From assembly GCA_016281335.1 (NCBI GenBank), contig JAEEIK010000105.1, positions 1 through 43,006 on the forward strand: DNA of 43,006 bases. The letters run 5' to 3'. How positions within the stretch are numbered: the first letter of the stretch is position 1; each line of letters begins with the position of its first letter. A model generated the notes under the pieces. That model had not been told where the DNA came from. It saw nothing but the letters and a program-made list of their open reading frames with translations, and did not search any database. The stretch comes from Lachnospiraceae bacterium (GTDB lineage: Bacteria > Bacillota > Clostridia > Lachnospirales > Lachnospiraceae). Below are positions 1 through 9,621 of the stretch, piece after piece. The position numbers and the translations under genes were made by a program.

Positions 1-3000
1 GACGGTGAAGCTGTAAACATCTGGGATGAAGTGGAAAGCGAACTGAAGAAGGATCCGCTGTATGCCGATGCCGATAACGAAACAATAAGAAGCTTTATCA
101 GACCGGTTATTCTACGCGCCATGATGGATAATGATGCAAACTTATCCTTTGAAAACGGTGAGAAAAGTGTCAGGAATATTTACGCCGAAGCAGCTCCCGA
201 GCTGTTTCCCGAAGATAAAGCAGGTAATGAAGGACCTGAGGATGATTTTCTGCCACATGCATATGAAGAGGATGAGTTTATCAATCCTTTTGAGAACGGG
301 CCTGTAATCTATAAGACGGAAGAAGAAAAACCGGAAGAGAAAAAAGAAGAGAATAAGACTGAAGAGAATAAAACCGAAGAGAATAAAACGGAAGATGATC
401 CTTATGAAATCCCCGACATAGAGAAGTATGATCTCGACAAGCTGCTGGATTCTTTGCAGGAAGGTGAGAAAGAGCTTCCTGAAGACAGAGACGGCTTCCC
501 TGAAGACATAGGGCAGAGTGAGATTCCCGGGGCATATTCCGAAGACGAAAAAACTATTCAGGAAAATCCCTTTGCGGGGGTCGGTGAATTCGGCACCACA
601 GCAGGCCCTTACGCTGAAGATGCGGAAGTGGTTCAGGAAAACCCTTTTGCGGGCAGTGATGTCGATGCCATCGGAAATGCAATGTATACCGAGGCTGCAC
701 TGGCAGCTAAAGAGAACGAAATGCTCTTTAAGGAACCTGAGACCGAAGAGACCTATGCGGCTCAGAGAAATACCGAAGAGAAGCTGTGGTTTACCGCATT
801 CTATCTTGCAAAAGACCATGCACTGAATGATGTAAACAGAAGTTACACCGAAGCAGAAGAACAGAAAAAGAGCGAGATAGTCGCCGATGCGATCTTTGAC
901 GAAAAATCCCTGAGGGATGCATTTAATACTCTTGCTGCCATAGAGATCAAGACGGAAGTTGCCATCGGTGAGGAGGCTGCTGATCTTGAGAAACGTCTTA
1001 ATATGCTGGGCGATAAGAAGAGCGCAGCCGATTATCTTACAAAAGGCGGATCTTCCAAGGCAATACAGCTGGGAAGAGGCTGCTTTGAACTGGAATTCCT
1101 GATGAGAGAGAGGCTGAACGAGCTTAAGGAAGCGCAGCCGGAGCATTTCGGAAATATTGATTTTGATGCCGAATTAGAGGATGCCCGCAACAGATTCAAG
1201 GCAAACAGACTGAAAGAAGCTGACAGGCCTGCATATGAAAGAGGTAAGCTGATCTATGAGGCCGATGAGATTGCAAGACCTAAAGACGCGCTTCCTCCGA
1301 TCAAGCACGGCAGAGATATAGAAGAATTTGACAGAGTGCTCCATGCCCTGAAGCCGGTAAGCGTAGCGCCTCTGGATAAGATACAGGATATATTCGATAA
1401 GGGAGGCCGTTCCGAGTTACCGACCAATTTTGTCAATACATATTATAAGGAGCCGGAGGCACTAAGAAAACTGCTTCCCGCTGCGGAAAAGATAAGGAAG
1501 ACCATAAGGGGCGACAGAAATTTCTACAACAATAACCGTTATGCCCTGGGAAATGTGAATGATCTTGTTGATGATCTGACTGCATATTTCACAAAGGGTG
1601 AGAACAGCGCAGAGTATCCGACATTGGATGCTGATATGCTGCTGAGACTTCGCGGCAGATACACCCGCAATATCGATATGATAAAGGATCTGCGGGAAAA
1701 GTATGAACGGAACGAAAACCGGAAATACATAGAACGCAACAGTACGAAGCGTGTTGCGCCAAAAGATCTGAAACCCTTCAACGATGCATTGAAGCTGCTC
1801 TCGGAAGACCTGATGGCGGTAGACAAGGCATTTAAGGCAAGACAGAAGACCACGCTGCCCCTTGCTTTCTTCAAGCATTCAAAGGAACTTGAAAAAATAA
1901 ATTATGTACATGGCGTATTCAAACATCCGGGACTCGTGGAATACAGCAGGATATTTGCAAGAAGCAATATGACGCCCGAAAAGATCAGGAAACGCTTTGT
2001 CCAGACTCCTCCGAATCAGATCGAGAGCGAATATAAAACTGCGCTTGCGGAGAATCCCTGGCTTTCCGAATATCTGCCTAAAGACAATAAGATACCTGCG
2101 CGTATCGAGAATACATCGGATGTTAAGCAGATAGAAGAATATATGCAGAGAAATGATCTGATTCTTACCGATCAGGAGAAGGCGCATCTTAAGAATCATA
2201 TCAATTCTTCAAACCGCGCAGAGCTTATCAATACTGCTGCGGATAATTGTTTTGAAAATCTGGAAGACTATTACGATGATGGAAAACATAAGCCGGGAGT
2301 CATCATAACAGGTGAAGATGCTGCCGAGCTTGATGTGCATCAGGATGAATGGCAGAGCAGTTTCAACGGCTGCTGGTCAGTGGCCGGAGCTATGATGGTG
2401 AACAGTCTTGGCGGACAGAGGTCTGTAAAGCAGGAAGATATCAGGAATTACAGGCCTAAGCTTGCGGAAGGCGAAGTCTTTGACAAAAACGGAAGGATGG
2501 ACAGTGCCTATACCGAGGACAGAGGCAAGAACATGATGGATATGGGAGATTCCATCCTGCGCTTTGCGCCGAGCAAGATGATGAGGCAGCTGGATATCGT
2601 GCCCTTCGATTCTGAGATAGAGAAAAAAGGCATATCTCAGGATGAGTATCTTGCCAATGCCGGGAAGCTTTTCAAAAAGCAGGTACTGCATACCATATTG
2701 GTTGATAAGTGTCCGATGTCATTCCTGAAAGGTGACCATTACATCACGATCACCGGAATTGACGGTGACACGATCAAGTACAAGGACAGCAACGAAGAGA
2801 CAGCAAAGAGGCTGGGTGTGGGACCTGACCATACCTACAGCATTTCGGTAAAAGAGCTTATCGGTCCCAATCTGATAGGACCGCAGAAGAGCAGAAGACC
2901 GGTGCAGCTGACCTGGCTTTCGGATATAAAACTGAGCAAAGATTATAAGAGTATCTTCGGTGTGCCCAGCAAATATGCGAGGGTTGAAACTGACGGCTCG

Positions 3001-6000
3001 ATCCTTGGCGCGCCTGACGCTGTTTCGGGAATGGCCGATATGGATAATTCCGTTGCCAACAGGGAGGGCGTAAGATACTACCGTCTGGGCGGTGATGAAG
3101 AGAATAATAAGAACGATACAAAGGATAAGGATCTGTTAACAGACGGCGGTGTCATCAAATTAGAGAAGGCATATCTGCCCAAGCAGGTCAACTTAAACTA
3201 TCTGATGCATGAAGCCGAAAAGAGAAGCCCCGAAGAGGAGAGAAGGCTGAATGAAGACGATATCGAAATGCTCGGCATAGACAGGAACTTTGCATATAAT
3301 GTCGAGCATATTATGGATGTCGAGGAACATGATGACGTAGTTGATGATCTGCCTGATGTACCGGATAACAGTCTGGATGATGATGCGCCCTCTAAGGGAG
3401 GAAGCAAGGGTGGTCAAGGTGGATCTGCAGGGGAAGCTGCTCCTGAAGATAAAAAGACAGCCATGCTTAAGAAGATCAGCAAAGCGGCAGAGGAGCTTGG
3501 TAAAAAGCTTAAAGATTCAACGCCCTGGTATGTCAACGGAGTCAGCGATTTCTTCAGGATAACAAATACAAGTGAGGAATTTGATGATCTGAAGGATAAT
3601 ATCAAGATGCTTAAGCAGCTTACGGATGCTGCGCTTAAAAAGGATCCGAAGGATATAAGCGATAATGAAATTAAGGATATCATAAAGGGACTGGAGTATT
3701 CGGCAAATGCTTCCACGAATTATCTGCAGTATAAATCCGAGCAGTTCAGCGCGGACTCTTCCAGAAAGGACAGTAAGTCCAAATCCGGAACCGAGCAGAA
3801 AAGAATACGCGCGGCTGTTGATTCATATGAGGTGCTGTCCGGGCTCAAAGCCGATATGAATGCAGCCTTCAGCAATAAGAGCGAGACATACACCAATCTT
3901 GAAAAGAAGAAGTCCGACAGCAATGTTAAGGACTATAATGATCTGCTCATATCAAACCTCGGCAAGAACATGCAGAAGATGCAGGATGAGAGCTTCAGGA
4001 ACAGAACGGATATTCCGGAAAAGCACATGAGAAGACTTACGAGACTGGAAGCCGTATTCGGGAAGAAGCCCGAATTCCTTGAGGAGTTTCAGGATAAGTA
4101 CAGGATCAAATACATTGATGTAACGAAGAACGGCAAGACCGAGAAGGTATCAGCATTTACGCAGCTCACTGAGATCAATGAAGAATTTAAGGGCATAGGT
4201 CCTGCGGGAGAAAACAGTAAGCTCTCCGATAAGGACTTTGTGGCTATCGCGGTAGCAGAGACTACGGATAAGGAGATATTCAGAGCTGAGTACAACAAGC
4301 TTAAAGGCTATAAAGCCTTCGAGGGTCTGAGTTTTGAAACCATAGCCAATAACTATGCAGCTCATACCTATGACTGCTTCTGTTCGGAACTGCTGGATAA
4401 GCTTACGGATGCGATACCCTTTGCAGAGAGAGCAAGACAGAAGGCTGTACAGGATCTGAAGGCATATGAAAACGGTGATAAGAAGCCTCTTGCGCGCGTG
4501 ATCGCCAACAGTCTCAATAAGATGACCAAAAAATGGGAAGCAAATACCCATGCCCTTTTGGACAGCGGCGGAGAATATCTGATCAATTCGGAGATCGGCC
4601 AGCGTATGTACAGAATGCTGGAGCGCGATCCGGAACTAATGATGCTCGCTAAAAGAGAGGGACTTAAGCCGGAGACTTATTTCAATCTGAAAGCTATGGA
4701 GAAGCAGGGCAGGAATGCCATGCTGGGTAATGATCTTTCTAATGATACACTGAAGAAAGATGCGGTTGAAAAAGATAAGCTCTGGGAAGATCAGGATATC
4801 AAAGAAGAACGCTTTGCAGAGATGCTGATGCGTGAGGCGATCATACAAGAGGATCAGAAGGCTGAGAAAAGAAAAGACAAAATTGATGAAATAAGGGAAT
4901 ATAACCAGAATTCCGACAATGAATTCGCCGAAAGGCTAAGGGTAGCTACGGCCAGAAAGACCCAGGCAATGATAAGGGCTTACGGTGACAGACCTGATTT
5001 CAAAAAGATCGCAGATGCTTATAACAAGCGCTTTAAGGAGGCGGGCCTCACTGATAAGGATACCGTGGACAACAGCGAAAAACTGGTAAACGTCCTCTCT
5101 GAGTTTAACGGAGACGTGGCTCTGTACATTGATAATAAAAAGGATAATCTTAACAGGCTTGAGCTGGAGCTGATGGCATATTACAAGGATGAGATCGACG
5201 CTATTGAGGCGCAGAGACGAGCTGATGGAAAGCTCAAGGTCTTTGGCGATATGGGCAGACTGGATTATGCATTAAGGGAGTCGAAAAAATACATACTTGA
5301 ATGTGAAAGGAAAACAACGTCCGGGACACAGCTTACACCGGATGAGGACGAGAAGTATAAGTACCTTAAGGATATCATGGACAGGTATGCTTCTCTTAGC
5401 TCGGATACGAGAAAATTCAGCGAATTAGAAGGGCAGAAGCAGGCCGAATCTTCATATGTCAAGTTAAGGCAGATCATTGTTGATTACGATATGAAGCTGA
5501 AATATGTGGATCAGAACCTGATTTCCGAGAAGCTCAATGATGTAAGCGGATATGAGGATCTGAAGGACCGGCTTAAAGTCTACATGAAATATAAGGGTCT
5601 TGATAAGCTGAATCCGCTTGAATTTGCACAGAAGCTTAATACACATTCCGAGGAGATAGGACGGAATCTGATCGGTGATCTGAGAAAGTTCGAGAAGGAT
5701 GTGGAAGCCGGTAAGATCAAGCTTGATGAGCAGCCGCAGATACAGGCGGAAGAAGTGAAACTTCCCGAAGCCGATAAGGAAAAAGCAAAAGAGCCTGTTA
5801 AGGAAGAAAAGGCCGCAGAGCCTGAAAAGCCCAGGGAGAAGAAAGAATTTAACGAAGAAATAAAGAACTTCCTGATGACTAAGAATAAACATGCCAGCAG
5901 GCTGTGGGAGACTCTTGATCCTATAAGCGAATACTTTGGCTGTAACGGATATTCGAAACTCAGCGATGACCTCAGTGAACTGTCCGATGCCCTGAGTGAT

Positions 6001-6894
6001 CTTTCCGATAAGGTGGAAGAAGAAGCAGAGGATGAACTTAAGGCTGCATATGATAAGGTATATGCCTGCATGGAGAAGGTTCTGTTCACCAAATATCAGC
6101 ATGAAGACGGAGGAGAAGAAAAGACCGGCTTTGAAATGCTGCTTTCTAAGAACCATGAAGGAGTAAAGTTTTATGAAATATACTCAAGCAGCTATAAGTC
6201 ATTGAATAAGCTGTGCGAGCAATTCGGTTTATCGGAGTACCTGAGCGTAAGCGATGAAATGAGAAAGGAGATGGGAGACAAAGTCATCACCGCAGTAGAC
6301 AAGCTGAGGGAAAGCTTTGATAAGATAAAGAATGAAGAGGCAGATAAGCTTACTCCCGAGGTCAAGGAAGCCTTTGATAAACTGTATGAAAAGATATCTC
6401 CGGATCATACGGGGAATATCAAGGAGATAAAGGGCGCAATAAAGGAGCTGGAGCAGAAGCTTGAGGGTAACGATGTCAGAGAGATATCCACGGCTGTTAA
6501 CGTGTTCGATTCAGAGCTTAAATACGTAACCCAGGGAATGTCCTTCTTAGACAAGGTTTCACTTGATCGGATCAAGGAGAACGGGCCTCTTAATAAAGTG
6601 AAGGAAGATAAGGAGGCTGAGAAGCAGAAAGAAGCCGAAAAAGAGAAAGAACCCGAAAAGCAGAAAAATGACGATAAGGTTACGGCAAAGGATCTGCTTG
6701 ATGTCAAGATAGGTCTCGATGACAAAAAGGAGTCGGGTGCTGACAGAAAGAGTGTCCGTATCACCATCGGCGATCTTAAGAATAAGGACGATGCCGCTTC
6801 CGGGAAAAATAATACCGAAGATAAAAAGACAGGCAGCAGTTCTTCGAAAAACAAAACCGAGGAGAAAAAGAAGACCACTCTGTTACTTAACTGA
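1..6894 (+). CDS. Giant charged protein with internal papain/C39-like cysteine peptidase domain (5' partial)
   Basis: The reading frame is open from base 1 (DGEAVNIWDEV...), so the GTG at 31 is probably internal and the true start lies upstream. Numbered from that GTG it has 2287 residues and is very rich in Lys, Glu and Asp, with long helical, coiled-coil-like stretches. Near the N-terminus are three imperfect copies of a Y-E-D...NPF motif (bases about 256-298, 532-585, 606-660) and a short TEENK repeat. A globular island has Cys781 in NGCWSVAGAMM, His903 in GDHYITITG and Asp919/Asn921 in KYKDSN. This order and spacing fit a papain/C39-like cysteine peptidase. No signal peptide is visible because the start is missing, and I see no membrane segment. 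The Lys/Glu-rich C-terminus ends with TTLLLN. Function unknown; effector, autoprocessed polyprotein or structural roles are all possible. The peptidase call is moderate, the CDS call very strong. Confidence 0.9.
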   Translation, partial: DGEAVNIWDEVESELKKDPLYADADNETIRSFIRPVILRAMMDNDANLSFENGEKSVRNIYAEAAPELFPEDKAGNEGPEDDFLPHAYEEDEFINPFENGPVIYKTEEEKPEEKKEENKTEENKTEENKTEDDPYEIPDIEKYDLDKLLDSLQEGEKELPEDRDGFPEDIGQSEIPGAYSEDEKTIQENPFAGVGEFGTTAGPYAEDAEVVQENPFAGSDVDAIGNAMYTEAALAAKENEMLFKEPETEETYAAQRNTEEKLWFTAFYLAKDHALNDVNRSYTEAEEQKKSEIVADAIFDEKSLRDAFNTLAAIEIKTEVAIGEEAADLEKRLNMLGDKKSAADYLTKGGSSKAIQLGRGCFELEFLMRERLNELKEAQPEHFGNIDFDAELEDARNRFKANRLKEADRPAYERGKLIYEADEIARPKDALPPIKHGRDIEEFDRVLHALKPVSVAPLDKIQDIFDKGGRSELPTNFVNTYYKEPEALRKLLPAAEKIRKTIRGDRNFYNNNRYALGNVNDLVDDLTAYFTKGENSAEYPTLDADMLLRLRGRYTRNIDMIKDLREKYERNENRKYIERNSTKRVAPKDLKPFNDALKLLSEDLMAVDKAFKARQKTTLPLAFFKHSKELEKINYVHGVFKHPGLVEYSRIFARSNMTPEKIRKRFVQTPPNQIESEYKTALAENPWLSEYLPKDNKIPARIENTSDVKQIEEYMQRNDLILTDQEKAHLKNHINSSNRAELINTAADNCFENLEDYYDDGKHKPGVIITGEDAAELDVHQDEWQSSFNGCWSVAGAMMVNSLGGQRSVKQEDIRNYRPKLAEGEVFDKNGRMDSAYTEDRGKNMMDMGDSILRFAPSKMMRQLDIVPFDSEIEKKGISQDEYLANAGKLFKKQVLHTILVDKCPMSFLKGDHYITITGIDGDTIKYKDSNEETAKRLGVGPDHTYSISVKELIGPNLIGPQKSRRPVQLTWLSDIKLSKDYKSIFGVPSKYARVETDGSILGAPDAVSGMADMDNSVANREGVRYYRLGGDEENNKNDTKDKDLLTDGGVIKLEKAYLPKQVNLNYLMHEAEKRSPEEERRLNEDDIEMLGIDRNFAYNVEHIMDVEEHDDVVDDLPDVPDNSLDDDAPSKGGSKGGQGGSAGEAAPEDKKTAMLKKISKAAEELGKKLKDSTPWYVNGVSDFFRITNTSEEFDDLKDNIKMLKQLTDAALKKDPKDISDNEIKDIIKGLEYSANASTNYLQYKSEQFSADSSRKDSKSKSGTEQKRIRAAVDSYEVLSGLKADMNAAFSNKSETYTNLEKKKSDSNVKDYNDLLISNLGKNMQKMQDESFRNRTDIPEKHMRRLTRLEAVFGKKPEFLEEFQDKYRIKYIDVTKNGKTEKVSAFTQLTEINEEFKGIGPAGENSKLSDKDFVAIAVAETTDKEIFRAEYNKLKGYKAFEGLSFETIANNYAAHTYDCFCSELLDKLTDAIPFAERARQKAVQDLKAYENGDKKPLARVIANSLNKMTKKWEANTHALLDSGGEYLINSEIGQRMYRMLERDPELMMLAKREGLKPETYFNLKAMEKQGRNAMLGNDLSNDTLKKDAVEKDKLWEDQDIKEERFAEMLMREAIIQEDQKAEKRKDKIDEIREYNQNSDNEFAERLRVATARKTQAMIRAYGDRPDFKKIADAYNKRFKEAGLTDKDTVDNSEKLVNVLSEFNGDVALYIDNKKDNLNRLELELMAYYKDEIDAIEAQRRADGKLKVFGDMGRLDYALRESKKYILECERKTTSGTQLTPDEDEKYKYLKDIMDRYASLSSDTRKFSELEGQKQAESSYVKLRQIIVDYDMKLKYVDQNLISEKLNDVSGYEDLKDRLKVYMKYKGLDKLNPLEFAQKLNTHSEEIGRNLIGDLRKFEKDVEAGKIKLDEQPQIQAEEVKLPEADKEKAKEPVKEEKAAEPEKPREKKEFNEEIKNFLMTKNKHASRLWETLDPISEYFGCNGYSKLSDDLSELSDALSDLSDKVEEEAEDELKAAYDKVYACMEKVLFTKYQHEDGGEEKTGFEMLLSKNHEGVKFYEIYSSSYKSLNKLCEQFGLSEYLSVSDEMRKEMGDKVITAVDKLRESFDKIKNEEADKLTPEVKEAFDKLYEKISPDHTGNIKEIKGAIKELEQKLEGNDVREISTAVNVFDSELKYVTQGMSFLDKVSLDRIKENGPLNKVKEDKEAEKQKEAEKEKEPEKQKNDDKVTAKDLLDVKIGLDDKKESGADRKSVRITIGDLKNKDDAASGKNNTEDKKTGSSSSKNKTEEKKKTTLLLN

Positions 6895-6900
6895 CAGCTG

Positions 6901-6929
6901 TTGACTTTAGCTTTTTTGTGAGTGATAAT
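6901..6929 (+). promoter_or_regulatory. Putative sigma-A promoter for the Pro-rich protein
   Basis: TTGACT (6901-6906) and GATAAT (6924-6929) are separated by 17 bases, just after the stop of the giant gene and 36 bases before the next start codon. The small Pro-rich gene can therefore be transcribed on its own. Confidence 0.5.
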
Positions 6930-6965
6930 CTTTCAGTAGGGAATAAACTGTATAGGGTCTGAAAA

Positions 6966-7718
6966 ATGGAAACGGTATTGGAGAAAGCCATAAAAATAGC
7001 AAACAGACTTGCGGATGACAAAAACCGGGAGAAATATGATCCCAGTTGCATGAATCTTGCGCTGTTTGATGATGATGATCCAAACAAGCCCCAGGTAAAA
7101 CCAAAGGAACCTGAGCAGCAGGAAGATGTTCCTGTTCCGGGACTGGTGGCGCCTGCGCCGGAATTCATAAGGACAAATGAAAGACCAAAGGTAAGGAACA
7201 TCAATCCGATATATCCGGAAGCGGAAGTCGGAGAAATGCCTGAACCATTGCCTGATCCGCCTATGGCCAAACCGGAACCAAAAGTAAGGAAACAGGAAGA
7301 TCCCGTAACTTTAAAGGCAAATTCGAATACCGGATACGTTAAGCCTGTTTTCAGATCAAGGTTCAGCGGGCCGGGATACAGAGAGTTTAAAGAACAGAAT
7401 GCAAAAGGCAGGGTGGCCCTTGCCGATCTGCCCATAGTAGACAGATCCCAGGCCATAAGCAGTATAGGGAAAGAGCAGGCTGAGGTTAAGAAGGTCGAGC
7501 CGGTTCCGGAGATATCAACTGATCCCAAAGAATTCTGCTATTATGTGCTGATCACACATACCAAGACCTATCCCGAACCCGGCAGTCAGATACTGATGCG
7601 TTCCTGCGATCATGAATATGTATGGACAAACAGGCAGAGCGATGACGAAAAGCCGAATCCGAAGATTTGCACCCATTGCGGGAAGAGAGTAGGATATACC
7701 GAAACGGAGATGGATTAG
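6966..7718 (+). CDS. Proline-rich protein with C-terminal zinc-ribbon-like motif, unknown function
   Basis: A 250-residue protein that I do not recognise. After a short helical N-terminus come about 150 residues rich in Pro, Glu and Lys (repeated PEP/PDP/KPE), likely unstructured. The C-terminal 65 residues look folded, with C214-x-H216 followed by C235-x2-C238 (CTHCGKRVGYTE), a possible zinc site. There is no signal peptide or membrane segment. An AGGG lies 9 bases before the ATG. It follows the giant peptidase-containing gene by 71 bases on the same strand and is closed by an intrinsic terminator, so the two probably form one functional unit. A partner or adaptor for the giant protein is only inference from adjacency. 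Confidence 0.85.
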   Translation: METVLEKAIKIANRLADDKNREKYDPSCMNLALFDDDDPNKPQVKPKEPEQQEDVPVPGLVAPAPEFIRTNERPKVRNINPIYPEAEVGEMPEPLPDPPMAKPEPKVRKQEDPVTLKANSNTGYVKPVFRSRFSGPGYREFKEQNAKGRVALADLPIVDRSQAISSIGKEQAEVKKVEPVPEISTDPKEFCYYVLITHTKTYPEPGSQILMRSCDHEYVWTNRQSDDEKPNPKICTHCGKRVGYTETEMD

Positions 7719-7727
7719 ATTAAGAAG

Positions 7728-7757
7728 ACGGTCACATATCATATGTGGCCGTTTTTT
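7728..7757 (+). terminator. Intrinsic terminator
   Basis: A 12-base arm starting ACGGTCACATAT pairs with ATATGTGGCCGT (one G-U wobble), directly followed by TTTTTT. It ends the first gene block. Confidence 0.85.
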
Positions 7758-7784
7758 GTTTGTGGCGCTTAAATATGGTATAAT
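7756..7784 (+). promoter_or_regulatory. Sigma-A promoter for the macrodomain gene cluster
   Basis: TTGTTT (7756-7761), a 17-base spacer and a perfect TATAAT (7779-7784). It lies 39 bases before the macrodomain start codon and abuts the preceding terminator, so it marks the start of a new transcription unit. Confidence 0.7.
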
Positions 7785-7823
7785 CATCCGGTAGGTTAAA
7801 GCTTGCAAAAGGAAAGGATTATC

Positions 7824-8927
7824 ATGGCTTTTAAGATCATCAGAAATGATATAACAAAGGTAAGCGCGGATGCGATAGTCAATACCGCAAATCCGGAGCC
7901 GGTCTATGGCGGGGGCACTGATACCGCGATCTATAAGGCGGCAGGTGAAGAAGAACTTTTAGAAGAAAGGCGAAAGATCGGAAGTCTGGAGCCGGGGCAG
8001 GCTGCAGTGACGCCGGCTTTTAAACTTGATGCAAAATATATCATCCATACTGTAGGACCGGTATGGATCGACGGTGAACACGGAGAGAAGGAAAAAGTAA
8101 GGAGCTGTTATGAAAACAGTCTTAAGCTTGCTAAGGAACGGGAATGTGAGAGCATCGCATTTCCGCTGATATCGACGGGAACCTACGGCTTCCCCAAGGC
8201 AGAGGCTTTGCAGATCGCAGTCGCCGTCTTCGGTGAGTTTCTTGCGGAGAATGAGATGGAGATCACACTGGTCGTCTTTGACGAGAAGTCCTTTGTGCTT
8301 TCGGATAAGATATTCGCCGGGGTAGACGCATATATAGATGAAAACTACGTTTCCGAGACGCTGGAATACGAATATGCTGCCGATGAGCAGTCTGTGGCAT
8401 TATTCGGAAGAACTCCGGATGGGGAAAGCAAGCCAAGAAGACGTTCGTTGTTTGGTCGCTCTGAGGCTGATAATACCAGCTTCTACATGGATTCCATGGT
8501 TGCTCCGACTGCTGCAGCCATGCCGATGGCCGGAGCTGCTATGGCGGCAAAGTCCGCAAGGAGTCTTGACGAACTGATGAGCCATGTGGGTGAAAGCTGG
8601 CAGCAGAGCCTCTTAAGACTTATAGACGAGAAGGGTTACACTGACACCGAAGTATATAAGAGGGCTAACGTTGACAGAAAGCTGTTTTCAAAGATAAGGA
8701 GCAATGCGGCATATCAGCCGAAGAAGATAACGGCTGTAGCCTTTGCACTTGCTTTGAGACTGAGTCTTGATGAAACAAAGGATCTGCTGGGAAGGGCAGG
8801 CTATGCGCTGTCTCCGAGCAGCAAGTTTGATCTTATCATTGAATATTTCATAGAGCAGGAGGTTTATGACAGCTATACGATAAACCTTGCATTGTTTGAA
8901 CATGAACAGCCTCTGCTCGGAGAATAA
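7824..8927 (+). CDS. Macrodomain (ADP-ribose-binding/hydrolase) protein with C-terminal HTH-like domain
   Basis: 367 residues from the ATG at 7824, chosen because AAAGG precedes it; a TTG at 7803 would add seven residues. Residues 1-155 are a MacroD-type macrodomain: IVNTANPEPVYGGGTDTAIYKAAG covers the ADP-ribose-binding Asn and glycine loop, and ISTGTYGFP the phosphate loop. Such domains bind ADP-ribose or remove it from proteins or O-acetyl-ADP-ribose. An Ala/Met-rich linker leads to a helical domain at about 250-335 (SLLRLIDEKGYTDTEVYKRANVDRKLFSKI...), which reads like a Cro/XRE-type fold and could bind DNA or protein. It is the first gene of a run that also carries a WYL regulator and a PARG-family gene. 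The macrodomain call is strong. Catalysis and the role of the HTH-like domain are inferred. Confidence 0.9.
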   Translation: MAFKIIRNDITKVSADAIVNTANPEPVYGGGTDTAIYKAAGEEELLEERRKIGSLEPGQAAVTPAFKLDAKYIIHTVGPVWIDGEHGEKEKVRSCYENSLKLAKERECESIAFPLISTGTYGFPKAEALQIAVAVFGEFLAENEMEITLVVFDEKSFVLSDKIFAGVDAYIDENYVSETLEYEYAADEQSVALFGRTPDGESKPRRRSLFGRSEADNTSFYMDSMVAPTAAAMPMAGAAMAAKSARSLDELMSHVGESWQQSLLRLIDEKGYTDTEVYKRANVDRKLFSKIRSNAAYQPKKITAVAFALALRLSLDETKDLLGRAGYALSPSSKFDLIIEYFIEQEVYDSYTINLALFEHEQPLLGE

Positions 8928-8957
8928 AAAGCACAGAAAAATAAGGGGGAGTAAGCA

Positions 8958-9602
8958 ATGGAATTTACTGCAGATGAGAAAGGCCTGTTTGCAAAAAAAC
9001 TTTTTAAGAAGATCACGATAGCATATGAGGATATCGAATCCATCACTGCGCTGAGCGCGCAGAAGACTCTGATCAGAACAAAGAACGGAGACGAATATAC
9101 GGATGAGGAAGGCAGCCAGGGACTGACTCAGCGCTTTCCGGCAGTCTTTGACATGATCGTAAGGCATAATATCGCATACAAATATCAGGGCATGGTGGAA
9201 GCAAACATAATCGGCGTGATGGACAGGGCCGGTGTCGATGAATACGTGGACAGGTTCATTGATGAGATAAATCCTCAGCTAAGAGGAGTAATAAAGGAAA
9301 AGCTCGGTGAAGAGTTTTCGCCTGAATTCATAGTAAGGGAAGTGCATCAGGAGACAATGCTGTATATAAAGCTGCTTAAAAACGGCGAAGTCATAAGTGT
9401 AAACGGCAAGACCTTTGATGATCCCGAAGCGGATATGACTGATGTATTCGACTTTGCCATGCTGGCATATCTCGGTTTATGGAATAACGAAACAAAAAGC
9501 GGAAAATATGTGGTGCTTGATGAAACGGATGAGATACTTGAAGGAGCAGAGATACATTGCGAAGAATGTTACAAACGCCTTGTCCGTGACGGGCTTATCT
9601 GA
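8958..9602 (+). CDS. Unknown protein, paralogue of the gene at 14073
   Basis: 214 residues preceded by a strong GGGGGAG site. I recognise no family. It is clearly homologous along its length to the product of 14073-14714: both start M-x-F-x-ADEKG, continue with LFKKITI-Y--I-SI, and share EFIV-x-H-ET, ADMTDVFDF/AGVTEVFNF, MLAYL/MLSYL and KYVVLDE/RYVVLDE. The N-terminal 60 residues alternate short strands (KITIAYEDIESI, TLIRTKNGDEY) like a bacterial PH-type domain, which is only a guess. It is soluble, with no signal peptide. It sits between the macrodomain and WYL genes with short gaps, so is probably co-transcribed. Confidence 0.85.
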   Translation: MEFTADEKGLFAKKLFKKITIAYEDIESITALSAQKTLIRTKNGDEYTDEEGSQGLTQRFPAVFDMIVRHNIAYKYQGMVEANIIGVMDRAGVDEYVDRFIDEINPQLRGVIKEKLGEEFSPEFIVREVHQETMLYIKLLKNGEVISVNGKTFDDPEADMTDVFDFAMLAYLGLWNNETKSGKYVVLDETDEILEGAEIHCEECYKRLVRDGLI

Positions 9603-9621
9603 TTTTTAGGAGGTACATATC

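Noticed and set aside
31-33. GTG at 31 as the start of the giant gene
   Set aside because: The frame is open to base 1 with protein-like codons and there is no ribosome binding site before the GTG; the gene is simply cut by the window edge.
341-395. Short tandem repeat resembling a CRISPR or minisatellite
   Set aside because: It is an in-frame coding repeat (TEENK) in a low-complexity segment, without spacers.
142-1146. Long open frame on the minus strand opposite the giant gene (also 5464-6156, 5580-6092 and 6405-6878)
   Set aside because: The translations are hydrophobic or Ser/Leu/Phe-rich, as expected from the complement of Lys/Glu codons, have no ribosome sites and oppose a clearly coding frame.
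6887-7528. Minus-strand frame of 213 codons opposite the Pro-rich gene
   Set aside because: Gly/Ser/Thr-rich shadow of Pro/Glu codons; the plus-strand gene has promoter, ribosome site and terminator.
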